A stretch of DNA of 64,000 bases from Acidimicrobiaceae bacterium (GCA_027306605.1 DAHUZK010000071.1:1-64000); one strand, 5' to 3'; shown: positions 1-8,912, counted from the stretch's first letter. Notes: generated from the sequence alone by a model not told the origin. Numbers and translations are program-made.

Positions 1-1468
1 CCACCATGGCGTGGGAGGTCGGGATGGACGACAACAAGGGCAGTCCGGCCATGACGCGCTGGGCATGGGTGTCGGAGCGGCTGCGGATCTGACTGCGGTA
101 GATCGTGTCGTCGAAGTGCTGCACGATCAGCCAGGCCAGGCCGACACCCACCAGCGCCGGGGTCAGGATGGAGAGGCTGCCGGTCATTTCTGCCACCATG
201 AGCATCACGGCCAGGGGCGCTCGCGCGATGCTGCCGAAGCAGCACATCATCCCGACGATCACGTAAGGAGTCGGGTCATGGCCCATGGACGGCGCAATTG
301 GCTCGAAGAGCCGCCACACCGCCGCGCCCATGAAGGCGCCGATGACCATGCCCGGTCCGAAGATGCCCCCCGAGCCACCGGTCCCGATGGAGAGTCCGGT
401 GGACACGATGCGGGCGAAGGGGACGATGAGCACGATCCACAGTGGGATGGTGAGCAACTCCGGGCCGAGCGACTTTTGAACCCATCCGTAGCCGGTGCCG
501 ATCACCTGGGGGATCACGATGCCGATCGCGCCGACCATGAGTCCGCCGATGGCCGGCTTCACCCATCTCGGCAAGCGCGGCACGTTGAGCGAGAACTGGG
601 CGATACCGTAGAAGCCCTTGGCGTAGAGGAGACCGATGAAACCTCCCAGGATCCCGATGAGGGCGAACCATGCCAACTGGGCGGGATCACCGAAGTGATA
701 CGAGCCGGCGTAGCCGAACAGGGGCTGGAATCCCTCAACCGAGCCGAAGATGGCGAAACTGACCGACGATGCGATGAAGCACGGCAGCAAAGCGGCGGGG
801 TCGAAGTCGTCGCGGTAGAGGATCTCCGCGGCCAGCACCGCACCGCCGAGCGGAGCGCCGAAGATGGCACCGATCCCCGAACCGATCCCCGTCGCCACCG
901 CGATCCGCCCGTCGGCGGGATCGAGGTCGAGCACCCTCGTGAGCAGGGACCCGAAGCCGGCGCTGATCTGTCCGGTCGGGCCCTCGCGACCACCCGAACC
1001 GCCCGAACCGATGGTCAGTGCCGACGCGACGATCTTGACGATGACGGCGCGGAAGCGCACGCCTTTGGGATTGTGGTGGACGGCGGCGATGGCGGCGTCG
1101 GTCCCGTGACCTTCGGCCTCGGGAGCGAAGCGGAAGACGAGGATGGCACCGAGCAGGGCCCCGATCCCCGTAACGAGGGGCAACACCCACGGCCGCGCCG
1201 CATGCACCTGACCGGCACGGTTCCCCTCGCCCTTGGGCGTCGGAACCGTGTAGCCGGCCAGGACTTCCAGGAAGAAGTGCGTACACAGGCGCAGGGCCTC
1301 GTAGAAGACGACGGCGCCGACGCCGGCAATGGCCCCGATGGCGATGCCCAGGACGATCCAACGCTGCAGGTAGGACGACGAGCGGACCCAGCGGCCGACG
1401 ACGGCGGCGCCGGCGCGCAGGCGGACGGAGCTGCTGGGATGCGGAGCCGGCGTCCCCTCCTCGTTCAC
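1..1468 (-). CDS. CLC-family chloride channel or H+/Cl- antiporter (3' end cut by window edge)
   Basis: An integral membrane CLC protein that moves chloride across the cytoplasmic membrane. About 489 codons are visible and the frame is still open at base 1. A first membrane helix lies at about residues 36-58. The signature GSGGSGGREGP is at about 154-164 and includes the gating Glu of GREGP. A second signature, GSGGSGGIFGPGMVIGA, lies further on. The visible end (SSIPTSHAMV) looks like the approach to a CBS domain, which would be off the window. The GTG start at 1468 lies 30 bases after the MarR stop, with a GGAG about 12 bases upstream, so the two genes probably share a transcript. Whether it is a channel or an exchanger cannot be read from the sequence. 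Confidence 0.88.
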   Translation of the reverse strand, partial: MNEEGTPAPHPSSSVRLRAGAAVVGRWVRSSSYLQRWIVLGIAIGAIAGVGAVVFYEALRLCTHFFLEVLAGYTVPTPKGEGNRAGQVHAARPWVLPLVTGIGALLGAILVFRFAPEAEGHGTDAAIAAVHHNPKGVRFRAVIVKIVASALTIGSGGSGGREGPTGQISAGFGSLLTRVLDLDPADGRIAVATGIGSGIGAIFGAPLGGAVLAAEILYRDDFDPAALLPCFIASSVSFAIFGSVEGFQPLFGYAGSYHFGDPAQLAWFALIGILGGFIGLLYAKGFYGIAQFSLNVPRLPRWVKPAIGGLMVGAIGIVIPQVIGTGYGWVQKSLGPELLTIPLWIVLIVPFARIVSTGLSIGTGGSGGIFGPGMVIGAFMGAAVWRLFEPIAPSMGHDPTPYVIVGMMCCFGSIARAPLAVMLMVAEMTGSLSILTPALVGVGLAWLIVQHFDDTIYRSQIRSRSDTHAQRVMAGLPLLSSIPTSHAMV

Positions 1469-1498
1469 AGGATCTCGCTCCGGCTCACGGAGTTCCAC

Positions 1499-1984
1499 TC
1501 ACAGGTCCCACCCCGTGCTCCAGTCCTGCTCGGGCACCTCCCCCGCGGTCTCGCTCAGGTGACGGACTGCAGCCACGACGCCGCCCCGTGAATCGTCGGG
1601 GATGGAGGCGACCAGCTGCTCGATCTCGGCGCGGCGGCGCGCGGTGACGGCGTCGACGAGGCGACGGCCGGCGGGCGAGAGCGCCACCCGCACCTGGCGG
1701 CGGTCGCGTCGATCGGCTCGGCGCGTGACCAGACCCTTCTTCACCAAGCGCTCGCACATCCTCGACGCGGTTGGCGGCGTGACCGCCAGCGCTTCTGCCA
1801 GGGCGGCCACTCGCTGGGGCCCCCGTGAAGCCAGGACGACCAGGGACCGGTACTGGGTCAGGGTCACCTCCTCGCCCACGTCCGCCAGGGAACGCGCCGC
1901 GATGGCCACCAGGACCCGGCTGGCGCTGAGCACGGCATCGACGAGCTCTTCGTCGGTTGGCGGAAGCAGCGCCTTTTGATGCAT
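1499..1984 (-). CDS. MarR-family transcriptional regulator
   Basis: A 161-residue winged-helix regulator, the usual MarR length. The recognition region VAALAEALAVTPPTASRMCERLVKKGLV is at about residues 60-87 and is followed by the wing RRADRRDRRQVRVALSPAG. I chose the ATG at 1984 because the protein then starts just before the first MarR helix; the frame stays open upstream, but that part has no family resemblance. No ribosome site precedes this ATG, so the message may be leaderless. The gene diverges from the SCO1-like gene, and the perfect palindrome TGCAC-N5-GTGCA (1987-2001) sits at its start, a likely autoregulatory operator. The CLC gene lies directly downstream. The ligand is unknown. 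Confidence 0.87.
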   Translation of the reverse strand: MHQKALLPPTDEELVDAVLSASRVLVAIAARSLADVGEEVTLTQYRSLVVLASRGPQRVAALAEALAVTPPTASRMCERLVKKGLVTRRADRRDRRQVRVALSPAGRRLVDAVTARRRAEIEQLVASIPDDSRGGVVAAVRHLSETAGEVPEQDWSTGWDL

Positions 1985-2779
1985 AGTGCACTTATTGTGC
2001 AGCGCACCGGCCGGCGACGCAAACTGGGTTACCTGGTCACGGGCATCGTTCTGGTTCTGGTCTGCGCCGGGGTTGCGGCGGGGTTCGCGTCCTCCGGAGC
2101 GGGGTCGGTGACCGCACCGCCCGCCTCCATCGGCGACCGACTCAACCGTCCCCTCCCGAGCGCTCTCGCTCGTGCCACCTTCACCGACCAACGGAGCCGT
2201 CCGGTCCAGCTCTCCGACTTCGCCGGCCGAGTGGTCTTCTTGCTGCCCTTCCTCACGTCATGTCAAGAGGAGTGCCCGGTGACCACAGGGGCGTTGCTGG
2301 CGATCGAGCGGGCCCTGGTGTCCGATGGTTTGCAGAAGAAGGTGGCCCTCGTCGAGGTCACCGTCGATCCCGCTCGGGACGTGCCCGAGCGTCTGGCCGC
2401 CTACGCCAAGCTGACCGGGGCGAACTGGACCCTTCTCACGTCCACGCCGGCGACGATCGCTGCGTTGTGGCGCTTCTACGGCATCTACTACCAGGACGTC
2501 CCAGAGCCCTCACCGCCGGGAATCGACTGGCAAACGGGAAAGCCCTACACCTACGACGTCGTCCACTCCGACGGTTTCATCCTCCTCGACTCGCATCTGC
2601 ACGAGCGCTTCGTCGCAGCAGGCATGGTGCGCAACGCAAAGCTGACGCCGACGCTGCGCAGACTCCTCGACGCACAGGGTCTTCACAACCTCGAGCATCC
2701 GGGCGGTGGGAGCTGGACCGTCAACCAGGCTTTGCAGTCCATCGGATGGCTCCTCGGCAGGCCCGTGCATTCCGGATAG
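1979..2779 (+). CDS. SCO1/SenC-family copper chaperone or thiol protein
   Basis: A membrane-anchored, periplasm-facing thioredoxin-fold protein of about 266 residues. One N-terminal hydrophobic segment (LGYLVTGIVLVLVCAGVAAG) acts as signal or anchor. The copper-binding CXXXCP motif is visible as SCQEECP, and the conserved His lies in DVVHSDGFILLD. SCO1 proteins deliver copper to the CuA site of cytochrome c oxidase or keep its cysteines reduced. No oxidase gene is seen in the window. The start is uncertain: ATG 1979 overlaps the MarR start by 6 bases, and GTG 1997 is the alternative; neither has a ribosome site. The gene ends 1 base before the convergent prfC stop. Confidence 0.85.
   Translation: MHSALIVQRTGRRRKLGYLVTGIVLVLVCAGVAAGFASSGAGSVTAPPASIGDRLNRPLPSALARATFTDQRSRPVQLSDFAGRVVFLLPFLTSCQEECPVTTGALLAIERALVSDGLQKKVALVEVTVDPARDVPERLAAYAKLTGANWTLLTSTPATIAALWRFYGIYYQDVPEPSPPGIDWQTGKPYTYDVVHSDGFILLDSHLHERFVAAGMVRNAKLTPTLRRLLDAQGLHNLEHPGGGSWTVNQALQSIGWLLGRPVHSG
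1987..2001. promoter_or_regulatory. Candidate MarR operator between divergent genes
   Basis: The sequence TGCAC-TTATT-GTGCA is a perfect inverted repeat with 5-bp arms. It begins 3 bases upstream of the MarR ATG (1984) and overlaps the possible GTG start (1997) of the SCO1-like gene. MarR proteins commonly bind such short palindromes in their own divergent promoter. Binding is inferred from position and symmetry only. Confidence 0.45.
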
Positions 2780-2780
2780 G

Positions 2781-4382
2781 TCACGACGCGCTCACCGCAC
2801 CGAGCACCGGGTCGAGACACCACTCGGGATGGTCCTGTTCCATGCGCTGCAGCTGGTAAGGACTCTCGAAGAGAGCGAGGAGGGTGCCGTCGGCTCGTGC
2901 CAAGACCCTTGATCCGCGCACGAGGCGCAGCTGCTCGGATGTCCACTGATCGGTGCACCGAGCCGCCCTGTACCCAGCGGGAAGCAGATCAGCCTCTGCG
3001 CCGAATTCATGGGCCAGCCTGTGCGCGAAGACCTCGAACTGCATGGCACCCACCGCGGCCAGCACCGGCACGGGATCGCCGTCCGGATCGCGCAACACCT
3101 GGACGACGCCCTCGCGTTCGAGTTGGATCAGGCCCCGGTGGAACTGCTTGTGGCGTCCGGTATCACGAGGTCGGGCCGAGGCGAACAGCTCGGGGGCGAA
3201 CGTGGCGATGGGTGGAAAGGCGACAGGGTCGCCGTCGTACAGAGTGTCACCGATCCGGAGGCCGCCGGCGTTGACCAGCCCGATGACATCGCCGGGATAG
3301 GCCTCGTCGATCGTGTCGCGCTCCGATCCGAAGACGGAAGCCGCGTACTTGGTCGAGAAGGGTCTCCCGCTCGGAGCGTGGACAAGGGGCATGCCGCGTG
3401 CGAAACGGCCGGAGCACACCCGCACGAATGCCACGTGATCGTGATGGGCCGGGTCCATGTTGGCCTGGATCTTGAACACGAAACCGGCGAACGGTGACTC
3501 GAGCGGCCGCAGCGACCCGCACTCGTCGGGCCGCGCAGCGGCGGGCGGTGCCAGGTCGACGACGGCGTCGAGGAGCTGACGCACCCCGAAGTTGGTGAGT
3601 GCCGACCCGACGAACAACGGGCTCGACTCGCCGGCACGGAACGACGTCACGTCGAGGACCAACCCGACCTCGTCGAGCAGGTGAGCTGCCTCCTGAGCAT
3701 GGTGCCAGGCTTCGCCCTCCTCTGCCATGGCTCGGCCGGGATCCAAGCGCTCCTCGGGCGCGGTGGTGGCGCCGTGGTCGGTACGCCGGAAACGGACGAA
3801 GCTGCCGTCGCGTCGGTCCAAGACGCCGCGGAAGTCCCCGGGTAGGCCGACGGGCCAGGTCACGGGCGTCGGCCGCAGGCCGATCCTGCGCTCGATCTCG
3901 TCCAGCAGCTCCAACGGATCGCGGCCGGGCCGGTCGTACTTGTTGAGGAACGTGAGGACCGGAAGCGACCGGGCCCGACAGACCTCGAACAACTTCAGTG
4001 TCTGCTCCTCGACGCCCTTGGCCACGTCGAGGACCATGATCGCCGCATCGGCCGCGGCAAGCACCCGGTAGGTGTCCTCGGAGAAGTCACGGTGCCCGGG
4101 GGTATCGAGCAGGTTCACCACGTGGTCCCGGTAGGTGAACTGCAACACGGTCGATGTGATGGAGATACCTCGCTTCTGCTCGAGGTCCATCCAATCCGAG
4201 GTCGCCCGCCGGCGGGCGCCGCGGGCCTTGATGGTCCCTGCCTCGGCCACCGCTCCCGCGTAGAGGAGGAACTTCTCCGTCAGGGTGGTCTTGCCGGCGT
4301 CGGGATGGCTGATGATGGCGAAGGTGCGACGCCTGGCCGCTTCGACGGGCACTCCGAATTGCTGGGCGATCGTGAGACTCAT
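2781..4382 (-). CDS. prfC: Peptide chain release factor 3
   Basis: RF3 is a translational GTPase that recycles RF1 and RF2 from the ribosome after peptide release. At 533 residues it has the family length (about 530). The P-loop SHPDAGKTT lies near residues 20-28, the switch II DTPGHRDF and the NKYDRPGRD guanine-recognition motif follow, and the C-terminal RF3 domain carries VGAMQFEVFAHRLAHEFG. The ATG at 4382 follows a GGAGG about 12 bases upstream and gives the usual N-terminus. The alpha/beta hydrolase gene ends 25 bases upstream, so the two may be co-transcribed. Confidence 0.96.
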   Translation of the reverse strand: MSLTIAQQFGVPVEAARRRTFAIISHPDAGKTTLTEKFLLYAGAVAEAGTIKARGARRRATSDWMDLEQKRGISITSTVLQFTYRDHVVNLLDTPGHRDFSEDTYRVLAAADAAIMVLDVAKGVEEQTLKLFEVCRARSLPVLTFLNKYDRPGRDPLELLDEIERRIGLRPTPVTWPVGLPGDFRGVLDRRDGSFVRFRRTDHGATTAPEERLDPGRAMAEEGEAWHHAQEAAHLLDEVGLVLDVTSFRAGESSPLFVGSALTNFGVRQLLDAVVDLAPPAAARPDECGSLRPLESPFAGFVFKIQANMDPAHHDHVAFVRVCSGRFARGMPLVHAPSGRPFSTKYAASVFGSERDTIDEAYPGDVIGLVNAGGLRIGDTLYDGDPVAFPPIATFAPELFASARPRDTGRHKQFHRGLIQLEREGVVQVLRDPDGDPVPVLAAVGAMQFEVFAHRLAHEFGAEADLLPAGYRAARCTDQWTSEQLRLVRGSRVLARADGTLLALFESPYQLQRMEQDHPEWCLDPVLGAVSAS

Positions 4383-4407
4383 TGCCGCGCCGCCCTCCGA
4401 TGGAACC

Positions 4408-5271
4408 TCACGATGCCTCCTCCGCCAGCACCGAGAAGACCTCGGCGTAGCGGGAAGTCGTGAGGAAGTGGCCCTCGTCGGGCAAGAGGCGTAGTCGGGC
4501 TCCCGGCATTGCGGCGGCCAGCCGTTCCCCCCAACCGACCGGGACCAGGGCATCGGCCTCTCCCTGCCACACCGTGACAGGAGGCCTGAGCGCGTCGAGA
4601 CCGAACCCCCAGGCCGAGCCGAAGATGCGATAGTCCTCGACGACTGCGGAGGGGCGGCGCAGGCCCTCGGCGATCGGCTCGGTGTAGGTTCTCAGGGGGT
4701 CGGCCATGACGACGCGACGTGACGGCTCGTCGAGCGATCGACACGATGCCCTCCGGAATGCCGCTGGCGCGTGCGCCGCGCACAGCCCCATGACCCGCAT
4801 AGCCAGCAGGGCACCGGGGCGGGCGCGGAACGAAAGACGCAGAAGGGCACGATCGGTCCGGTTGATCTCGTCCGCCATGTCGGGCCAGTCGCCGGGTATC
4901 GCGCTTGCCACCAGTGCGGCCGAGGTGACCCGATCCGCCAGGGCGAACACGCAGGCAGCCGCGAAGGGGCCACCGGCCGACCAACCGAGGACGCCGAACC
5001 TCCCCGCGCCCAGCGCGTCGGCCAGTGCCGCTACGTCTTTCGGCCAATCGAGCAGCGTCCGATCGGGTTTGGGATCCGAGCGACCGATGCCGGGACGGTC
5101 CGGCGAGATGAGCCGTATTCCGGCTCGTCCCGCCACGTCGGCACAACGGCCCACATCGAGTCGGCTCGTCAGCCCGCCGTGGCAGTTGACGACGGGGGCA
5201 CCGGACGGGTCGCCGTATTCCTCGTAGGCCAGCCGGCGTCCATCGGGCAGGGTGATCCACGATGGCGGCAT
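4408..5271 (-). CDS. Alpha/beta hydrolase
   Basis: A predicted soluble serine hydrolase of 287 residues. The nucleophile elbow GWSAGG is at about residue 100, the oxyanion region is VVNCHGG, and a late DEGHF supplies the likely catalytic His. Substrate is unknown; the family includes esterases, haloperoxidase-like enzymes and C-C hydrolases. Two ATGs are in frame at 5277 and 5271. The ribosome site GAGGAGG touches the first but is well spaced (about 8 bases) from the second, so 5271 is preferred. The gene sits just upstream of prfC on the same strand. Confidence 0.85.
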   Translation of the reverse strand: MPPSWITLPDGRRLAYEEYGDPSGAPVVNCHGGLTSRLDVGRCADVAGRAGIRLISPDRPGIGRSDPKPDRTLLDWPKDVAALADALGAGRFGVLGWSAGGPFAAACVFALADRVTSAALVASAIPGDWPDMADEINRTDRALLRLSFRARPGALLAMRVMGLCAAHAPAAFRRASCRSLDEPSRRVVMADPLRTYTEPIAEGLRRPSAVVEDYRIFGSAWGFGLDALRPPVTVWQGEADALVPVGWGERLAAAMPGARLRLLPDEGHFLTTSRYAEVFSVLAEEAS

Positions 5272-5371
5272 CGACATTCCTCCTCTGTTCGGGGGCGGGC
5301 TCGGGGGTGGATCGGTATTCAATGCGAGCCGGTCCGGGCGATGCTTCGCCGGTCTGGCACTGATGGCTAAC

Positions 5372-5408
5372 AGCCCCGGGAGGCCGAGCGGGGGATGCCG
5401 GGGCTTTT
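5372..5408. terminator. Probable rho-independent terminator hairpin
   Basis: A perfect 8-bp stem AGCCCCGG / CCGGGGCT (5372-5379 and 5398-5405) with an 18-base loop. It is followed by TTTT on the plus strand. It lies 36 bases past the stop of the minus-strand LCP gene, so it most likely ends that transcript, although the T-run faces the other way. Confidence 0.5.
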
Positions 5409-5443
5409 CTCCCCCGGGCTGGTCGCCCCCGTGGCTGGGCTCC

Positions 5444-7243
5444 TTATGGCTCGTTCGGCACCGGTGCGGTCGGAACCGCGCCGGGCGCGCAGGCCCTGGG
5501 GTCGTACGGTGCAAGTGGCGGATTGGCGGCCGAGGGTGGTGCGATGGTGCTCGACGACGTGGAGGATCCTGCCGAGGGAGCGGTCGTTGCCGTGACACCA
5601 CTGACCGCGCCGGACGGTGACGTCGTCGTCGTCGCCGGCGGCGCGTTCACCGCGAACTGGGTGCCCGTGACGACGGTGACCTGAGCACCGTCAGTGACCC
5701 GGCTCGGGTCATAGGCCATGAGGACCGACCCGGTCATCTGGTGAGCCACGGCCTCCGCTGCCGCCTCTGCACCCGGGGCCAGCGAGCCGTAGTACACCAC
5801 GGTCTCGGCGACGTCACCTGTGGGGTTGACGTCCCCCACGCCCACGACATGGAATCCCAACGCGCCGAGTGCGAATCCGGTGTCGGTGGCTTGGTTGTAG
5901 GCACCAGTACCGTTCTCCACCGAGACGGTGACCGTGCTGGGAGCGGGTAACGGCTTGCCCGTCATGGGATCGACGGTGGCAGGAACCCCGAGCGTCTGGT
6001 CGATGATCGTCTGGTCCTGAGGTTCGGAGGGGAACTCGACCTGACCGTAGGATCCACCCTTGTACAGAAGAGACCCACCACTTCCGTTGGGGTCGTAGAC
6101 CACATCCACCGGCAGTGTGAGCTGCGGAACCGAGTTCACGTTCACAGAGTGGTAGGCGAGCACCAAGTTGACCATGTCGCTCACCGGCCACGACTGATCG
6201 AAGGTCACGTCGCTCTTGACCGAGTTGATCAGGTTCAGGTCGGTGATGGGGTTGCCCAGGTTCTGCTTCGCCACGGCGCTGGCCAACACCCGGAGAAACT
6301 CGTGGTCCCGCCGGATCCGGGCCAGGTCACTCTGTGCCTCCTGGGGCCAGGTCTCGGCATAGGGGCTGGTCGAGTTCCCCTTGTACTGGAGGTGCCGGGC
6401 CCGGACGACCTGGAGGGCCTGCGTGCCGTTGAGGTGCACACAGGCGGCAGCCTGGACGTTGAGACCGGATTCCTTGTCGAAGACCGACTCGGGGAACGAC
6501 ATGTTGATGCCCCCTAGGGCATCAACGATGTTGGCGAACTGGTCGAAGTTGAGCGACACCGCGTGCTGGATTGGTATCCCGAGATCCTCTTCGATCGAGG
6601 CGACTACCTGGGACATTCCCTGATAGAGGCCGGCATCGATCTTGTTCGCCCCCGTGCTGCGCGCGTTGGGGACGAAGAGATCCCGCGGGACGGACACGAG
6701 CGCGAGTTGGTGCGTGGCCGGATTGGCGTGGAGGATCATCATGACGTCGCTGTTGACGCCGTTGACGCCCTGCGAGCACAGGCCGTAGGCGGGATTCTGG
6801 ACGGTCAGGGCACAACGGGAGGTCGATCCGACCATCAAGATGTTCTCCGCTCCAACCTCTGCCCCGGAGGTGAAGCTGGAATGGAGGCCGTGTACCTCGA
6901 CCCTGTTCAGGTCGTGGGCCAGGTAGTAGACGTAGCCGCCCGCCGCGGCCACCAACACCAGCACCGTCGCCAGGCCGGCCAGGATCCACCGCCGCGCCCT
7001 GTGCGCGCGTCGGGGGCGAGCGGACCGATGGCCGGCGTGACGGGCACCCCGGCCGCGGCGGGAACCGTCGATCTCCTCCCCGAGTGCGAGGAGGCCCTGA
7101 TGACCGGCGAGCCCTCCGGGAGCGTCCTCGGGCCGGCTGGCGCGCGCCGAGCCTCCGGGGCTCGGGGGCTGATCTTCCAGGGAACGCAGTCCGGCAAAGG
7201 GATCGCTCGTGGGGTCACCACTGGGTCGGCGGCGCCGGGGCAT
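5444..7243 (-). CDS. LytR-CpsA-Psr (LCP) family cell-wall glycopolymer ligase
   Basis: LCP enzymes transfer lipid-linked glycopolymers to peptidoglycan outside the membrane. The 599-residue protein has a basic cytoplasmic N-terminus rich in Arg, one membrane helix at about residues 86-108, an extracellular LCP domain (NSDVMMILHANP, ALVSVPRDLFVP, NKIDAGLYQG, FDQFANIVDALGGI, then RARHLQYKG and DLARIRRDHEFLRVL) and a LytR_C domain (TVSVENGTGAYNQA). A Thr/Ser/Pro-rich tail ends the protein. ATG 7243 was chosen because the upstream extension has no family match; only a weak AGAG precedes it. Actinobacterial homologues attach arabinogalactan or teichoic polymers; the acceptor here is unknown. Confidence 0.92.
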   Translation of the reverse strand: MPRRRRPSGDPTSDPFAGLRSLEDQPPSPGGSARASRPEDAPGGLAGHQGLLALGEEIDGSRRGRGARHAGHRSARPRRAHRARRWILAGLATVLVLVAAAGGYVYYLAHDLNRVEVHGLHSSFTSGAEVGAENILMVGSTSRCALTVQNPAYGLCSQGVNGVNSDVMMILHANPATHQLALVSVPRDLFVPNARSTGANKIDAGLYQGMSQVVASIEEDLGIPIQHAVSLNFDQFANIVDALGGINMSFPESVFDKESGLNVQAAACVHLNGTQALQVVRARHLQYKGNSTSPYAETWPQEAQSDLARIRRDHEFLRVLASAVAKQNLGNPITDLNLINSVKSDVTFDQSWPVSDMVNLVLAYHSVNVNSVPQLTLPVDVVYDPNGSGGSLLYKGGSYGQVEFPSEPQDQTIIDQTLGVPATVDPMTGKPLPAPSTVTVSVENGTGAYNQATDTGFALGALGFHVVGVGDVNPTGDVAETVVYYGSLAPGAEAAAEAVAHQMTGSVLMAYDPSRVTDGAQVTVVTGTQFAVNAPPATTTTSPSGAVSGVTATTAPSAGSSTSSSTIAPPSAANPPLAPYDPRACAPGAVPTAPVPNEP

Positions 7244-7666
7244 GGGACACTCTAAGACGAGGCCTCTTCGATTTGAGGTCACCTTCGGACCAGCTGAGGG
7301 AGTGAAACGCGCACGCTGGCGGGTCACGACTGTTCTCCCCGTGTCGGGCTCCGGTATACGCCGATCCCGCCATTGCCGCCGACGTCCGAGAACGATCGCC
7401 GACGGCTCGACCCTCGAGGACAGGCGTATGGAAAGGAACCCCCACAGACGTCATCGGCGTGCGTCCTCGATTCATCCGGAGCACCGGCCACCCGCCAGAG
7501 GGGCCCGGCCACCGAGAAGGAGGTCCGCTTGTCGTGGGATGCTTACCCTGAATTTAAACTGAGAAAAATTTGGGATCTGACTGGGAATTACATTACAGAC
7601 CCATTACAGTATGCCCTCGCAAGGCTCTGACCAGGGTTTTGCAATCTGTCCAGAAAGGGACCATCA
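7244..7666. other. Non-coding stretch between divergent genes
   Basis: No convincing gene is seen here. The last 130 bases (about 7540-7666) are clearly AT-richer than the surroundings, with runs such as GAATTTAAACTGAGAAAAATTTGG. They probably hold the promoter and leader of the small repeat protein that begins at 7667. The part next to 7243 should contain the LCP promoter. I found no recognisable riboswitch. Confidence 0.4.
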
Positions 7667-7981
7667 ATGACGAAGAAGCTGCTGCGAGTTGTCGGGCCGG
7701 TGGCGCTTGCGATCGGCTTGACCGGCGGGGCGCTGGCAGCGGGCACTGCCGGCGCCGCGACGGCGAACGGCAAGGCGCACCAGGCAAGCCATCAAGCCAG
7801 CCGCCAGGCCAGCCAGACCAAGAGCAAGGCCAACGAGGCCAAGAACAAGGCCAACGAGGCCAAGAACAAGGCCAACGAGGCCAAGAACAAGGCCAACGAG
7901 GCCAAGAACAAGGCCAACCAGGCCAAGAACAAGGCCAACCAGGCCAAGAACAAGGCCAACCAGGCCAAGAACAAGAAGTAG
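7667..7981 (+). CDS. Small secreted Lys/Ala/Asn heptad-repeat protein
   Basis: A 104-residue protein with a clear signal peptide (MTKKLLRVVGPVALAIGLTGGALA, with cleavage probably near AGTAGA). A mature part consists almost wholly of A, K, N, Q and E. From residue 54 to 102 it contains seven exact-length 7-residue repeats KANxAKN, four with E and three with Q at x. The mature protein would be highly basic, soluble and helix-prone, resembling LEA-like or histone-H1-like low-complexity proteins in composition only. A GAAAGGGA ribosome site precedes the ATG. I do not recognise a family, and the function is unknown. Confidence 0.75.
   Translation: MTKKLLRVVGPVALAIGLTGGALAAGTAGAATANGKAHQASHQASRQASQTKSKANEAKNKANEAKNKANEAKNKANEAKNKANQAKNKANQAKNKANQAKNKK
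7826..7972 (+). repeat. Seven tandem 21-bp coding repeats
   Basis: Seven in-frame copies of a 21-bp unit (AAGGCCAACSAGGCCAAGAAC, with G or C at S) encode the KANEAKN and KANQAKN heptads. The first four copies carry GAG and the last three CAG. Near identity at every codon position indicates recent duplication or homogenisation by slippage, so copy number may vary between strains. Confidence 0.9.
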
Positions 7982-8144
7982 TGGCGATCAGCGGCGCCTT
8001 GGATCGGTACAACACAGGCCCCGCGTGGCGGGCCATCCACGTGCCGGTCCGAGGCGCCGCCGTCTCCTCCCGACGACGGAGGCCGGTGCACACCGTCGCG
8101 ACCGAGCAGCCCGAAAGCAGCCGGTGTCCCGCTCAATTATCGAT

Positions 8145-8906
8145 TCAATTGTCGATGTCTCCGCCGAGGAGGTCTTCGGCGTGGCGAGCGAGAGCGACAA
8201 GTGCCTCGACGACCTCGATGCTCATGGTGTCGTCATTGGGAACGAGCCGCTCCCCGAACTCACCGATCCCGCGTAGGCCGGGTGGGAGCTCGATCTGGAC
8301 GCCATGCGCAGCGGGCCGGTTGACCGGATTGTCCGGATGGAATCCGAGCCTGGCCCGATCAGAGACGTAGTAGCCCGGAAAGCGGCCGTCAAGGAGCCGG
8401 CGAGCCGCAGTCACGAGCTCAGAATTGAGCCCTCCGAGGATGATTCCCCGCAAAGGGCCCGCCTGGCTCCCGCGAAGTGCAGGACCGTACGGTTCGACGA
8501 CGAGGCCCTGCTCCGGGTCGATCCTGAGGTCGAAGCTGTCGCGTCCGAATCCATGCACCGAAATTGCGATCTCCACATGGCGCAGAAACCCATCCAGCTG
8601 TGCCGAACCTCCCGGGCGGTGAAGTCTCGATGTCAGGTGGCAGCGCAGACCGAGCGGTTGGACGATGGCGTAATAGGACGCACCAGCATGCTCAGCGGCA
8701 CGGCTGGCGATCTCGTGCGTTCCGCGGTCCTGTGATCCGCCGTGCAAGGCCAGGAAGCCCACGGCGGAACGAAGGATGCACTCCTCTTCGACCCCAGGGA
8801 GGCTCAGCAGTTCGGCTAGCTCCACCTGCCCAGACTGACACTTGACAAGCCACTGGACGTGCTGCTGCCAGCGAAGAACCGCCCGCTTCTTCCCGCCTGG
8901 CGCCAC
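8145..8906 (-). CDS. Poly-gamma-glutamate hydrolase-like zinc peptidase
   Basis: A 253-residue protein resembling the poly-gamma-glutamate hydrolase family (PF05908-like, found in phages and bacteria), zinc enzymes that cut gamma-glutamyl bonds. Visible family features are FLALHGGSQDRGTHEIA (about residues 51-67), CHLTSRLHRPGG, the VHGFG motif with a candidate zinc His, and RGIILGGLN. The usual acidic residue after HGG appears replaced by Q-D. There is no signal peptide, so it is probably intracellular. The GTG start at 8906 is only 6 bases after the MerR stop, which supports one operon. The assignment is by motif only. Confidence 0.65.
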   Translation of the reverse strand: MAPGGKKRAVLRWQQHVQWLVKCQSGQVELAELLSLPGVEEECILRSAVGFLALHGGSQDRGTHEIASRAAEHAGASYYAIVQPLGLRCHLTSRLHRPGGSAQLDGFLRHVEIAISVHGFGRDSFDLRIDPEQGLVVEPYGPALRGSQAGPLRGIILGGLNSELVTAARRLLDGRFPGYYVSDRARLGFHPDNPVNRPAAHGVQIELPPGLRGIGEFGERLVPNDDTMSIEVVEALVALARHAEDLLGGDIDN

Positions 8907-8912
8907 GAGAAT

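Noticed and set aside
11-1591. Long open frame on the plus strand over the first 1.6 kb
   Set aside because: It is the antisense shadow of the CLC transporter and MarR genes, which carry clear family motifs on the minus strand. Its composition (long runs of D, H, R, G) is typical of GC-rich shadows.
7826-7972. Tandem 21-bp units as a CRISPR array
   Set aside because: The units are contiguous with no spacers, keep a reading frame and encode heptads behind a signal peptide.
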